Notes under the pieces: model-generated
The model's input: only the letters and a program-made list of their open reading frames with translations
Told to the model about the DNA's origin: nothing
Database searches by the model: none
Source of the DNA: Coraliomargarita_B sp036735565
Lineage (GTDB): Bacteria > Verrucomicrobiota > Verrucomicrobiia > Opitutales > Coraliomargaritaceae
Assembly (NCBI GenBank): GCA_036735565.1
Contig: DAINOC010000026.1
Location: forward strand, 1 to 31,159
Length of the DNA stretch: 31,159 bases
Reading direction: 5' to 3'
Program-made: the position numbers and the translations under genes
In this document: in pieces, positions 23,743 through 31,159 of the stretch
How the letters are laid out: the number at the start of each line of letters is the position of its first letter
How positions within the stretch are numbered: the first letter of the stretch is position 1

Positions 23743-25095
23743 ATGGGTAAGTATTTCGGCACGGATGGTATACGCGGCACCTTTGGTGAGGGAATCCTGA
23801 CCGAGAACCTGGCCTTTCGTCTGGGCTCTGCTTTGGGCCTTTACTTCGCCCGCCAGAAGCCGGGGCTGCCGCTCAATGCCGTAGTGGGGCGTGATACGCG
23901 GGTCAGCGGTCCGGCGCTGCTCGATGCCCTCATCCTTGGGCTCAATCGCCGCGGCGTTTTTGTTCACGACGGCGGGATCGTGCCCACGCCTGCCATTGCC
24001 CGCGCCATCCTTGAGCAGCAGGCTGATTTCGGCGTGGCGATCACCGCCTCGCACAATCCTGCGGCGGACAACGGGCTGAAAATTTTCGATGGCAAGGGAT
24101 GCAAGCTGGATGAAGCTCTGGAATGCGAGCTTGAGCGGCTCATGGATGCCGAGCCCGCCCTGACTAAAGATCTGCCGCCACCGCGCTCCTACGCGCTCGA
24201 TGTGGCGGCTAACTATATCAACTACGTGCGGTCCCAGCTCGACCAGAACTGTCTTTACGGATGGAAGATCGTCCTCGATACGGCCAACGGGGCGACCTGC
24301 GAGACCACTCCGGCGGTCTTTCGCCATTGGGGTGCTGAGATCGTGCAGATTGGAGATAATCCGGACGGCGAGAACATCAACCTCGGCGTGGGCAGCGAAC
24401 ACCCTGAGCGCCTCGGGCAGCAGGTCCGCGAGGTCGGTGCCCACATTGGCATCGCCCACGACGGCGATGGCGACCGCCTCGTGGTGTGCGATGAGGCAGG
24501 GGTGGTTGTGGATGGCGACATCCTGCTCGGACTGTTCGGGAGCTACGCCGCCCGAACCGGTGCGCTTCGCAATAAGGTATTTGTCGCCACGGTGCATAGC
24601 AATTTGGGCCTGGATCAGGCGATCTCGGCTGCGGGCGCAAGGGTGCAGCGGGTCGATGTGGGTGATCGCAACGTCGCCGCGGCGATGCGGGCCTCGGGCA
24701 GTAATATCGGCGGCGAATCGTCGGGGCACATCATTTTTTCCGATTTTGCCACTACGGGCGACGGGCTCCTGGCAGCGGTCAAGCTGGTCGAACTGATCTG
24801 CAAGACCGGCAAGTCGCTGGCTACCCTGCGGGAGGAGGTCCCGCTCTTCCCCCTGCAGTCGATCAATCTCCGGGTCGCCGAAAAACGGCCACTGGAAGAC
24901 CTTCCGCGACTGACCAAAGCCATTGCCAAGGCTGCAGAACGCTTCGCAGCGGAGGGCCGGGTGATGGTGCGCTACTCCGGAACAGAGCCGAAGTTGCGAA
25001 TACTCGCCGAGGGCAAGGACGCGAAGCTTGTGGCCAAAGCCATCAAGGAATTAGGCGCAGCCGCCCGCCGCGATTTGAAAATAATTGATAGTTGA
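23743..25095 (+). CDS. glmM: phosphoglucosamine mutase GlmM
   Basis: 450 residues from ATG 23743 (typical 445-450). Interconverts glucosamine-6-P and glucosamine-1-P for UDP-GlcNAc, needed for peptidoglycan and LPS. The start is KYFGTDGIRGT (3-13). The phosphoserine loop is TASHNP (101-106, Ser103), the metal loop DGDGDR (240-245), the sugar-binding GGESSGH, and the phosphate-binding RYSGTEPKLRI near the C-terminus. AGGGG 11 bases upstream is one of the few Shine-Dalgarno-like signals here. A longer in-frame start inside trpD is rejected. Confidence 0.96.
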   Translation: MGKYFGTDGIRGTFGEGILTENLAFRLGSALGLYFARQKPGLPLNAVVGRDTRVSGPALLDALILGLNRRGVFVHDGGIVPTPAIARAILEQQADFGVAITASHNPAADNGLKIFDGKGCKLDEALECELERLMDAEPALTKDLPPPRSYALDVAANYINYVRSQLDQNCLYGWKIVLDTANGATCETTPAVFRHWGAEIVQIGDNPDGENINLGVGSEHPERLGQQVREVGAHIGIAHDGDGDRLVVCDEAGVVVDGDILLGLFGSYAARTGALRNKVFVATVHSNLGLDQAISAAGARVQRVDVGDRNVAAAMRASGSNIGGESSGHIIFSDFATTGDGLLAAVKLVELICKTGKSLATLREEVPLFPLQSINLRVAEKRPLEDLPRLTKAIAKAAERFAAEGRVMVRYSGTEPKLRILAEGKDAKLVAKAIKELGAAARRDLKIIDS

Positions 25096-25124
25096 CCGAC
25101 ACTCCCACACAGAACAGCTATAAG
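25096..25124 (+). promoter_or_regulatory. candidate promoter for the TPR gene
   Basis: CCGACA (-35, four of six), 17 bases, TATAAG (-10, five of six). Transcription would begin near 25131, leaving an 18-base leader without a Shine-Dalgarno sequence. Confidence 0.4.
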
Positions 25125-25148
25125 ATAAAGCGCAGCAGCTAATTTATC

Positions 25149-26549
25149 ATGGAAGAAATTACCCTCAACGACCTCGATACCCGCATTCAGAAACAGGTTG
25201 AAAATGCCCACAAGGCGCTCGACCGGAACCCCGGCTATGCGGTGGACATCCTGAAAAACATCATCGTGCGCCATCCGGGTTGTCTGGAAGCCCGCAAGAT
25301 TCTACGCAAGGCCCAGCAGCGCGCCAGCGGCGGGAAGTCCAAGGGGCTGGGCGGCTTCTTCCAAAAAGTCGCCGGTTTACCTATGGCACTGAGTGGTGAC
25401 GCCAAGTTGAAGAAAGACCCGGAGGCGGCCCTGGCGGCGGCGGAGGACATTCTTTCGTCCAACCCTTCCAGTCCGGCCGGGCACAAGTTATTGGGAGCCG
25501 CTGCGGAGGCACTTGAAATGAAGGAGACCCGCGCCTTTGCCTATGAGGAGCTCTACGCATTGGAAAAGGGCAATTCGGAATTCGCGAAGCTCCTGATGAA
25601 GGCTTACATCGATACCGGCAAAACCAAAGAGGCGGTTGAGATCGGTGACGCGGTCTATCGTATCAATCCGACCGACGACGAGGTGCAGGCGCTCATTAAA
25701 CAGGCGTCGGTCGCCCAGACCATGAAGAAGGGCAAGTGGGAGGAAGACAATAGCTTCCGCGACAAACTGAAAGATGAAGAGGAGTCGCTCAAGCTGGAGC
25801 AGGCCTCCCGCGCGAAGACCGGGGAAGCAGGCCTGCGTTCGCTCATCGGGGATGCTCTTAAGGCGGTCGAAGCTCAGCCCGACAATATCAACCACTACCG
25901 CGACCTCGCCAGTCACTATCGCAAGCTCGACGAATACGAAAATGCGCTGGAGTGGGTGGAGAAGGCGCGGCAACTGGAAGCGGGCAGGGCCGACGTGAAT
26001 CTCGAGCGTCTGGCCGGCACGCTACGCCGCGAGCACATGCAGAAAGGCATCGAAGTGGTCGAAGCCCAGCTCGAGGCCAATCCCGAAGATGCGGCCGCCC
26101 GGGCCGAGCTCGAGCGACTGCGCGCCGAAGAGCGCCGCTTCCGCCGGGAGCAGGCAGAGACGCTCGTGCAGCGCTATCCCAATGAATTCGGCTACCGATT
26201 CGAGCTGGGTGAGCTCTGCTTTGAGGACGGCGAAATCGACGCGGCCATCAAGGAGCTTCAGCTGGCCCTGCGTGCGCCCAAGGTCCGCGTGGCGGCGCTC
26301 ATCCTCCTCGGCAAGGCTTACCTCTCCAAGGGCTTCCATGACCTGGCAGCCGAGCAGTTGCATACCGCCAAGTCCGAGATACCCGGCATGACCGAGCAGA
26401 AGAAGGATGTGCTCTATCAGCTCGGCACCGCCTACGAGCAGCAGGGTGATATGGATAAGGCCATGGTGGAGTTCAAATCGCTCTACGGTGCGGACATCTC
26501 CTACCGCGATGTCGCCCAGAAGATCGACGACTTCTACAACAAGCGCTAG
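25149..26549 (+). CDS. tetratricopeptide-repeat protein, cytoplasmic
   Basis: 466 residues, no signal peptide and no transmembrane segment. Degenerate TPR-type helical pairs cover most of the length. Examples are the A-x-DILKNIIVRHPG start, AEDILSSNPSSPAGHKLLGA (95-114), EIGDAVYRINPTDDEV, YRDLASHYRKLDEYENALEWVEKA, and the C-terminal LYQLGTAYEQQGDMDKAMVEF. Two charged helical linkers (about 195-225 and 310-345) could be coiled coil. TPR proteins act as scaffolds; the partner is unknown. It stands 118 bases before the NfeD-FloA operon on the same strand, so a membrane-microdomain link is possible. Not named because TPR content does not identify function. Confidence 0.85.
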   Translation: MEEITLNDLDTRIQKQVENAHKALDRNPGYAVDILKNIIVRHPGCLEARKILRKAQQRASGGKSKGLGGFFQKVAGLPMALSGDAKLKKDPEAALAAAEDILSSNPSSPAGHKLLGAAAEALEMKETRAFAYEELYALEKGNSEFAKLLMKAYIDTGKTKEAVEIGDAVYRINPTDDEVQALIKQASVAQTMKKGKWEEDNSFRDKLKDEEESLKLEQASRAKTGEAGLRSLIGDALKAVEAQPDNINHYRDLASHYRKLDEYENALEWVEKARQLEAGRADVNLERLAGTLRREHMQKGIEVVEAQLEANPEDAAARAELERLRAEERRFRREQAETLVQRYPNEFGYRFELGELCFEDGEIDAAIKELQLALRAPKVRVAALILLGKAYLSKGFHDLAAEQLHTAKSEIPGMTEQKKDVLYQLGTAYEQQGDMDKAMVEFKSLYGADISYRDVAQKIDDFYNKR

Positions 26550-26667
26550 CTCTATGGGCTTGGGCCGCTGGCGGCCGTGCATTCTTCTCCTGAATACCGC
26601 GTGTACCAACCCGCTCGTCTTGCGCCTAATTCGGGCGAGATGGCTTGCTTTCGCAGTTCGGCGGGGC

Positions 26668-28308
26668 ATGATCCGGCTTGTGAATCTTAAGCCTCTGTCC
26701 ATCGCTTGTTTTCTGGCCGCCGGCGTGTTCTACCTCGGGTCTCAGACCCTGCTCCTCGCTGATGATGCGGCCGCTGAACGTGCTTCGGCCCCAGTCGCCG
26801 AGGATGCTGGCGAACAGGGCATCGCTGTGGGTGGCTGCGTGGTTGACGATCCGGTGCCCATGTCAACCGAAACGGTCGCTTCGACTGACGCTGCACCAAC
26901 CGCCGAAGATGTTCCGGCACCGCAGGCGGCACCGGCTTCTGATGATTCGGTCGGGGCGACACCCCGGCCATCGACCCCGGCGGGCGAAGTCGTCAACGTG
27001 TATATCATCCCCATCACCGAGGCCATTGGTAAGCCCAATCTCTTTATCCTGCGCCGCGGCCTGAAGGAGGCCATCGCCAACGACGTTGATATGGTGTTGA
27101 TCGACATGGATACCCCGGGCGGGCGCGTGGATATCACCATCGAGATGATGGAGATGCTCAATCGCTTCAAAGGGATCACCGCGACCTATGTAAACAACGA
27201 TGCGATTTCGGCCGGCTCTTTCATCGCGGCCGCCACGCAGGAGATTTATTTTGCGCCCGATGGAAAGATCGGGGCTTCCGCTGTGATCATGGGTGGCGGC
27301 CAGGAGGTGCCTGAAACCGCCCGCATGAAGATCGAGAGCTACCTGCGGGCCAATATCCGCTCCATTACCGACCAGTATCCCTTCCGCTCCGATGTGATCC
27401 GGGCCATGCTCGACGCGAACTTTGAGCTGAAGATCGGCGATGAAGTGATCAAGCCCGCCGGTGAGTTGCTCACGCTCACCGCCAAGGAGGCCGTGCGCGA
27501 ATATGGCGACCCTGCGCTGCCGCTCCTCGGTCTCGGCATTCACGAGAGCGTTGAAGACCTCCTTGATGCCCGCTTCGGCGTAGGGGGCTATGTGATCCGG
27601 AGTTTTGAGGTCACCTACTCGGAGCGGATTGCCAAGTGGATGGATACTTTCGCCGCGCTCCTGTTGGGCCTCGGCATGCTGCTGCTCTTTTTTGAGTTCA
27701 AGACGCCGGGGTTCGGCATCATGGGTATCGCCGGGTTGGTCCTCATTGGTATCTTCTTCGCGAGCCAGTATATCGCCGGGCTCGCGGGTAATGAGCCCAT
27801 TCTGTTTTTTGCTCTCGGGGTGCTGCTGGTGCTGGTCGAAATTTTCTTTTTCCCCGGCACGCTGGTCTTTGCGGTCAGCGGGCTGGCCATGATCGTTGGC
27901 TCGCTGATCTGGGCGATGGTCGACCTGTGGCCGGGCGAGCCCATCCGGCTCACCCCGGAGCTCCTCGCCGAGCCTGTGGTGAATATGGTGTTTGGCTTGT
28001 CGCTTGCGGTGTTCGGAGCCTTGCTCTTCGGTCGGCTCTTTAAGGGCTCGCCCTTTGAGCGTCTTCTGGTTCTTGAAACAGCTGTGGGTGCCCCGGTCGC
28101 GACCGGTGGGCAGGAGCCTGCCCGCGTGCTGCCGGAACCGGGAACCGAGGGGATCACGGTCTCCGATCTGTTCCCGAGTGGCCGCATCGAAATCGATGGC
28201 GTGCGCTACGAGGCGCGCAGCGCGCTCGGCCCGATCGAGCGCGGCCGCCGTGTGCGTGTGACCGCGCAGAACAATTTCACCCTGACGGTCGAGGAGATCT
28301 CCGCATGA
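26668..28308 (+). CDS. long-form NfeD: membrane serine protease of the ClpP class
   Basis: 546 residues from ATG 26668. N-terminal signal segment 10-31, then an Ala/Pro/Asp-rich linker (32-105). A ClpP-like protease domain follows (108-300) with DMDTPGGRVD (147-156) and the Ser motif AISAGSFIA (179-187, Ser181). A Lys221, 40 residues later in MKIESYLR, matches the Ser-Lys dyad of archaeal 1510-N. Four to five transmembrane helices (about 325-440) and a C-terminal OB-fold NfeD domain (about 480-546, SGRIEIDGVRYEA) complete the long form. The family cleaves membrane stomatin/flotillin-type partners. The partner here is plausibly FloA two genes on. Its stop overlaps the next start (ATGA). Confidence 0.9.
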   Translation: MIRLVNLKPLSIACFLAAGVFYLGSQTLLLADDAAAERASAPVAEDAGEQGIAVGGCVVDDPVPMSTETVASTDAAPTAEDVPAPQAAPASDDSVGATPRPSTPAGEVVNVYIIPITEAIGKPNLFILRRGLKEAIANDVDMVLIDMDTPGGRVDITIEMMEMLNRFKGITATYVNNDAISAGSFIAAATQEIYFAPDGKIGASAVIMGGGQEVPETARMKIESYLRANIRSITDQYPFRSDVIRAMLDANFELKIGDEVIKPAGELLTLTAKEAVREYGDPALPLLGLGIHESVEDLLDARFGVGGYVIRSFEVTYSERIAKWMDTFAALLLGLGMLLLFFEFKTPGFGIMGIAGLVLIGIFFASQYIAGLAGNEPILFFALGVLLVLVEIFFFPGTLVFAVSGLAMIVGSLIWAMVDLWPGEPIRLTPELLAEPVVNMVFGLSLAVFGALLFGRLFKGSPFERLLVLETAVGAPVATGGQEPARVLPEPGTEGITVSDLFPSGRIEIDGVRYEARSALGPIERGRRVRVTAQNNFTLTVEEISA

Positions 28309-28769
28309 TCTGGATCATCGTATTGGTGCTGGTGGCTTTGGTGCTGACTTTCTTTGAGGTCATTGTGCCGGGTGGGGTGCTGGGTATTCTCGCCGCGCTC
28401 TGTGTGCTTGCGGCCACCTGGCTGGGCTTCGCGGAGTTCGGCTTTTTTGGCGGCGCGCTGACCTTTGTCGGATCGGTCGTGGCAGCGCTGATCCTTGTTT
28501 TGCTGGAGTTCAAGTATTTGGCCAACACCCGCTATGGTAAGCACTTCTTTCTCCGCAACAGCGTCGACGGGCACTCGAACCAGGCGCAGGGCGAGCCCGA
28601 TATCGTGGGGCGCGAGGCCACTGCGCTGACCCGATTAAACCCCAGTGGACGGGTTGTCATTGACGGACATACCTACGAGGCCTATTCCCAAGATGGCTAT
28701 ATCGAAAATGGCGCGGCCGTCATCGTCGCCGGCAAAGATTCTTTCAAACTCATCATTAAAAAACCATGA
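28305..28769 (+). CDS. short-form NfeD-like membrane protein
   Basis: 154 residues without a protease domain. Two or three hydrophobic helices (about 3-23, 25-46, 48-67) are followed by an OB-fold NfeD domain (about 95-154, with NPSGRVVIDGHTYEAYS). Short NfeD proteins are usually encoded beside flotillins and cooperate in membrane microdomains. It overlaps both neighbours by four bases (ATGA at 28305 and at 28766), so all three are translationally coupled. Together with the long form, this operon has two NfeD paralogues in front of one FloA. Confidence 0.88.
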   Translation: MIWIIVLVLVALVLTFFEVIVPGGVLGILAALCVLAATWLGFAEFGFFGGALTFVGSVVAALILVLLEFKYLANTRYGKHFFLRNSVDGHSNQAQGEPDIVGREATALTRLNPSGRVVIDGHTYEAYSQDGYIENGAAVIVAGKDSFKLIIKKP

Positions 28770-29824
28770 ACTCCACCGCATTCCCTCTGGCTCTCGATTC
28801 TTTCTATTGGCCGCTTGCCCTCCAGGGCTGGCAGCTTGGTGCCGCTGCGATTCTCGGCCTGATCCTGCTGATCGTCGGCTTTATCTTCGTCAGTTTCTTC
28901 AGTATCTGGCTGCGGGCCCTGCTCTCGGGTGCGCCCGTCGGGTTTCCCACCCTCATTGCCATGCGCCTGCGCGGTGTGCCGGCCTCGGTGATCGTCGATG
29001 CGCGGATCGCTGCGGTCAAAGCCGGGCTGGTGATGCCTGTCGACGATCTGGAAGCCCACTACCTGGCCGAGGGTAATATCATCCAGACAGTCCAGGCACT
29101 GGTTGCTGCGGACAAGGCCAATATCGCTTTGAACTGGCAGCGCGCCTGCGCCATCGACCTCGCCACCAAAGGCACTGGCAAATCCGTGCTGGAAGCTGTT
29201 CGCACCTCGATCAACCCGAAGGTCATCGAATGTCCGGACCCGAAGGGCGGACGCAACACCATCGACGGGGTGGCCAAGGACGGTATCCAGGTCAAGGCGC
29301 GGGCCCGTGTGACGGTGCGCTCCAATCTCGACAACTACGTGGGCAGCGCCCTCGAAGAGACGATCATCGCCCGCGTGGGTGAGGGCATCGTCACCACCAT
29401 CGGTTCGGCCAATACCTACAAGGAAGTTCTCGAATCGCCCGACCGGATTTCCAAAGTGGTGCTCGAGCGCGGTCTCGATGTGGGCACGGCCTTCGAGATT
29501 CTTTCCATCGACATCGCCGACGTTGACGTGGGCGAGAACATCGGTGCGAAGCTGCAGGAGTCGCAGGCCGAGGCCGACAAGAATGTCGCCCAGGCCAAAG
29601 CCGAAATGCGCCGTGCCGCTGCGGTCGCCCAGGAGCAGGAGATGAAGGCCCGCGTCCAGGAGATGCAGGCCAAGGTCGTCGAGGCCGAGGCCCAGGTGCC
29701 GCTCGCGCTCGCCGAGGCCTTCCGCTCCGGCAATCTCGGGGTGATGGACTACTACCGCCTGAACAACATCAAAGCCGATACTGATATGCGCGACGCTATC
29801 TCCAAGGGCGACGAAAACAAATAG
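28766..29824 (+). CDS. floA: flotillin-like protein FloA
   Basis: 352 residues. An N-terminal membrane hairpin (about 23-50) with GFIFVSFFSIWLRALLSGAPV precedes an SPFH domain (55-250, e.g. MRLRGVPASVIVDARI, DGIQVKARARVTVRSNLDNYVG and ETIIARVGEGIVTTIGSA). Then comes an Ala/Glu-rich coiled-coil tail (255-320, repeated AEA/QAKAEM). FloA scaffolds organise functional membrane microdomains and affect secretion and cell-wall enzymes. It is the third gene of the coupled operon. A perfect stem-loop follows its stop by 12 bases. Confidence 0.95.
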   Translation: MNSTAFPLALDSFYWPLALQGWQLGAAAILGLILLIVGFIFVSFFSIWLRALLSGAPVGFPTLIAMRLRGVPASVIVDARIAAVKAGLVMPVDDLEAHYLAEGNIIQTVQALVAADKANIALNWQRACAIDLATKGTGKSVLEAVRTSINPKVIECPDPKGGRNTIDGVAKDGIQVKARARVTVRSNLDNYVGSALEETIIARVGEGIVTTIGSANTYKEVLESPDRISKVVLERGLDVGTAFEILSIDIADVDVGENIGAKLQESQAEADKNVAQAKAEMRRAAAVAQEQEMKARVQEMQAKVVEAEAQVPLALAEAFRSGNLGVMDYYRLNNIKADTDMRDAISKGDENK

Positions 29825-29836
29825 GCCTTAGTCCCC

Positions 29837-29875
29837 GCTGTTCGGGTCCGGGCGCTTTGCCCGGACCCGAACAGC
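29837..29875. repeat. perfect 17-bp inverted repeat with 5-base loop
   Basis: Positions 29837-29853 and 29859-29875 are exact reverse complements around GCTTT. No T run follows. It sits between floA and the next gene, so it may be a terminator lacking a U-tract, an mRNA-stabilising or processing stem, or a protein-binding palindrome. Confidence 0.85.
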
Positions 29876-29909
29876 AGAGTCACTATCTCTCTTAGCTCAC
29901 AACGTAAAC

Positions 29910-30596
29910 GTGGATATTCTCTTCGAGATCATCGTCCCGCTCATTTTTGCGGCGATCTACTTTTTCGGAAACATGCTTTCCGAAAAGAAGAAGAAAGAGG
30001 ACGCGCCGCCCGCCGCGCCCCGCCGCGCCGTCAATAGTGAGGATGAAGAGGCCGCCGAGCGTCAGCGCCGCATTCAGGAGGAGATCCGCCGCAAGATCAT
30101 GGAGCGCCGCCGGGCCAACTCCGGCGACGGGCCTGCCCGAACGCCGCCGCCGCGCGAGGTTTTTGTTGAGGAACCGCCGCCTGTCGTCAGGACCGTTCGG
30201 GAGCCGGAACCGGCCGTGGTCCGGCGCTCCTCGGACGACTGGGATTCGCACGAGGCCTCAGCCACCAGAGAGGCCGGCTCCAATGTCTTTTGGGAGGTCT
30301 CGGATGATGTTTACAGTCGCGGCATTGAAAGCCGGATGCAGCGCATCGAGGCGACCAAGCGCCAGGCCGAACAGCTCAAGCGTCAGGCTGAAGCGGCGCG
30401 GAAAAAAGCGAATCAGCCACGCAACCCCGCCCAGCGGCCCGAGCGCTCCGGCGGGACTGTCTTCAAGGGCTCCGTGCGCCAAAGCCTGCGCGACCCTTCC
30501 GCTGCGCGGGCCGCCTTCATCTACGGCGAAGTCCTGGGCCGCCCCGTCGGTATGCGCGACGCTTCCACCAGCCAGGTGCCGGGCCTCACCCGATGA
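29910..30596 (+). CDS. membrane-anchored charged coiled protein of unknown function
   Basis: 228 residues from GTG 29910. One N-terminal transmembrane segment (about 2-20, ILFEIIVPLIFAAIYFFG) is followed by basic EKKKKED, a Glu/Arg-rich helix (about 44-68, EEAAERQRRIQEEIRRKI), a proline-rich linker, and a second charged helix (about 140-166). The conserved-looking tail AAFIYGEVLGRPVGMR (about 198-213) resembles terminal motifs I recall in hypothetical proteins of planctomycetes and verrucomicrobia. The rest gives no fold. It lies 85 bases after floA across the 17-bp hairpin, so it could be a FloA/NfeD partner (inference). GC and strand match the upstream operon. Convergent with the restriction-enzyme remnant. 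Confidence 0.75.
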   Translation: MDILFEIIVPLIFAAIYFFGNMLSEKKKKEDAPPAAPRRAVNSEDEEAAERQRRIQEEIRRKIMERRRANSGDGPARTPPPREVFVEEPPPVVRTVREPEPAVVRRSSDDWDSHEASATREAGSNVFWEVSDDVYSRGIESRMQRIEATKRQAEQLKRQAEAARKKANQPRNPAQRPERSGGTVFKGSVRQSLRDPSAARAAFIYGEVLGRPVGMRDASTSQVPGLTR

Positions 30597-30678
30597 GGCG
30601 GTGAGGACGCGGTTTTCCAGCGCCTATGGGATTCAATTTATTATTTAAAGACGCGATCGGTCGTTGAAAAAATTTCTG

Positions 30679-31159
30679 TCAAGCTAGCAAATCTAACGGT
30701 AAGTCTGCGACGTCACGCAGGCGTTTGCCGGCGATCATGATGTCAAGCAGTTGGAGTGCCTCGTCGTTGTTGGTCTCGATGATCGCTTCGCGAAGTTCCG
30801 GGAGGGCGAAGTGGTAGACACAGTCTATGTCGCCTGTTCCAAGTGCTAGAGAGGCTATCCTGCTGGGTGTTGGCTCTGCGGTAACGACCATTATATGGGG
30901 GCAGCGGCCTTTGCGGTTTCGAATCAAATTTAGGGCTTCAGAGCGGGCGTTTTGTGCGCGGTCGCTACGTAACGTCCATTTGCAAGATATGCTCGCCAGC
31001 AGCAGGGAGGTTTCGTTGTTCGCTTTTCGAAACGGTGTGTGTTGAGCGACACTCGCATCGACTAGAGCAGTTCCATTTTATATAGACACATACTGAGCAT
31101 GCCTAAATAGGTTGTTGCAGATTGCTTGGTCGAACGAATCGAGTGCTTTTCCCAGCTTG
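30679..31159 (-). pseudogene. NgoMIV-like type II restriction endonuclease, broken and cut by the window edge
   Basis: Read on the minus strand, the open frame from 31077 to 30679 (133 codons) has no ATG or GTG, and a TAA at 31078-31080 precedes it. Upstream codons to 31159 are open in the same frame. The product carries NETSLLLASISCKWTLRSDR and then ARSEALNLIR: a Ser-Cys-Lys with Glu 14 residues after the Lys, matching my recollection of the NgoMIV/Cfr10I active site (Lys187, Glu201). It continues HIMVVTAEPTPSRIASLALG and the tail RLRDVADLPLDLL. The stop, missing start and apparent loss of the expected earlier catalytic Asp suggest a decayed gene. A TTG at 30927 would only give 82 residues without the active site. 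No methyltransferase is visible. Confidence 0.65.

Overview
The window reads as a chromosomal segment of a GC-rich bacterium of the PVC group, most likely a verrucomicrobium of the Opitutae type. This is an inference from content. It carries a chlamydia-like OmcB/DUF11 cysteine-rich envelope protein and a SET-domain lysine methyltransferase. It has the nusA-infB-rbfA-(nrnA)-truB-ribF order and an NfeD/NfeD/FloA operon. Most starts lack an obvious Shine-Dalgarno sequence. Two 100-N scaffold gaps (5327-5426 and 19984-20083) are present, so this is draft sequence.

Left part (1-12.8 kb, all + strand): prmA (protein methylation), then a secreted cytochrome c/PQQ-type sugar dehydrogenase translationally coupled to rsmJ (16S rRNA methylation). 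A promoter and a terminator-like leader hairpin follow, and then a long translation/RNA operon: nusA, infB, rbfA, a DHH-family nanoRNase, truB, ribF and rluD. An M29 aminopeptidase follows. The infB gap lies in a proline-rich linker. Collapsing the Ns plus one copy of the duplicated 25-nt flank restores one continuous frame.

Middle (12.8-20.4 kb): the OmcB-like protein with a strong terminator, a repeat-flanked intergenic stretch, a small membrane protein (-) divergent from panB-gpsA (+), a repeat-rich spacer, and the SET methyltransferase. Convergent to it is a minus-strand set: unknown protein, rhodanese, MauE/DoxX-like membrane protein and DUF1573 protein. The last three are exported or membrane proteins with cysteine motifs, suggesting an envelope thiol/sulfur function.

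Right part (20.4-31.2 kb): yjbQ (+), elbB and uppP (-), trpD-glmM (+), a cytoplasmic TPR protein, and the tightly overlapped nfeD(long)-nfeD(short)-floA operon. After a perfect 17-bp inverted repeat comes a short membrane-anchored coiled protein. The window ends inside a broken NgoMIV-like type II restriction endonuclease on the minus strand. Its catalytic S-C-K...E segment is intact, but there is an in-frame stop upstream and no start codon.

No rRNA, tRNA, CRISPR array or intact transposase was seen. The most interesting items are the SET protein, the OmcB-like protein, the redox triad, the nusA leader, the FloA/NfeD neighbourhood and the restriction-enzyme remnant.
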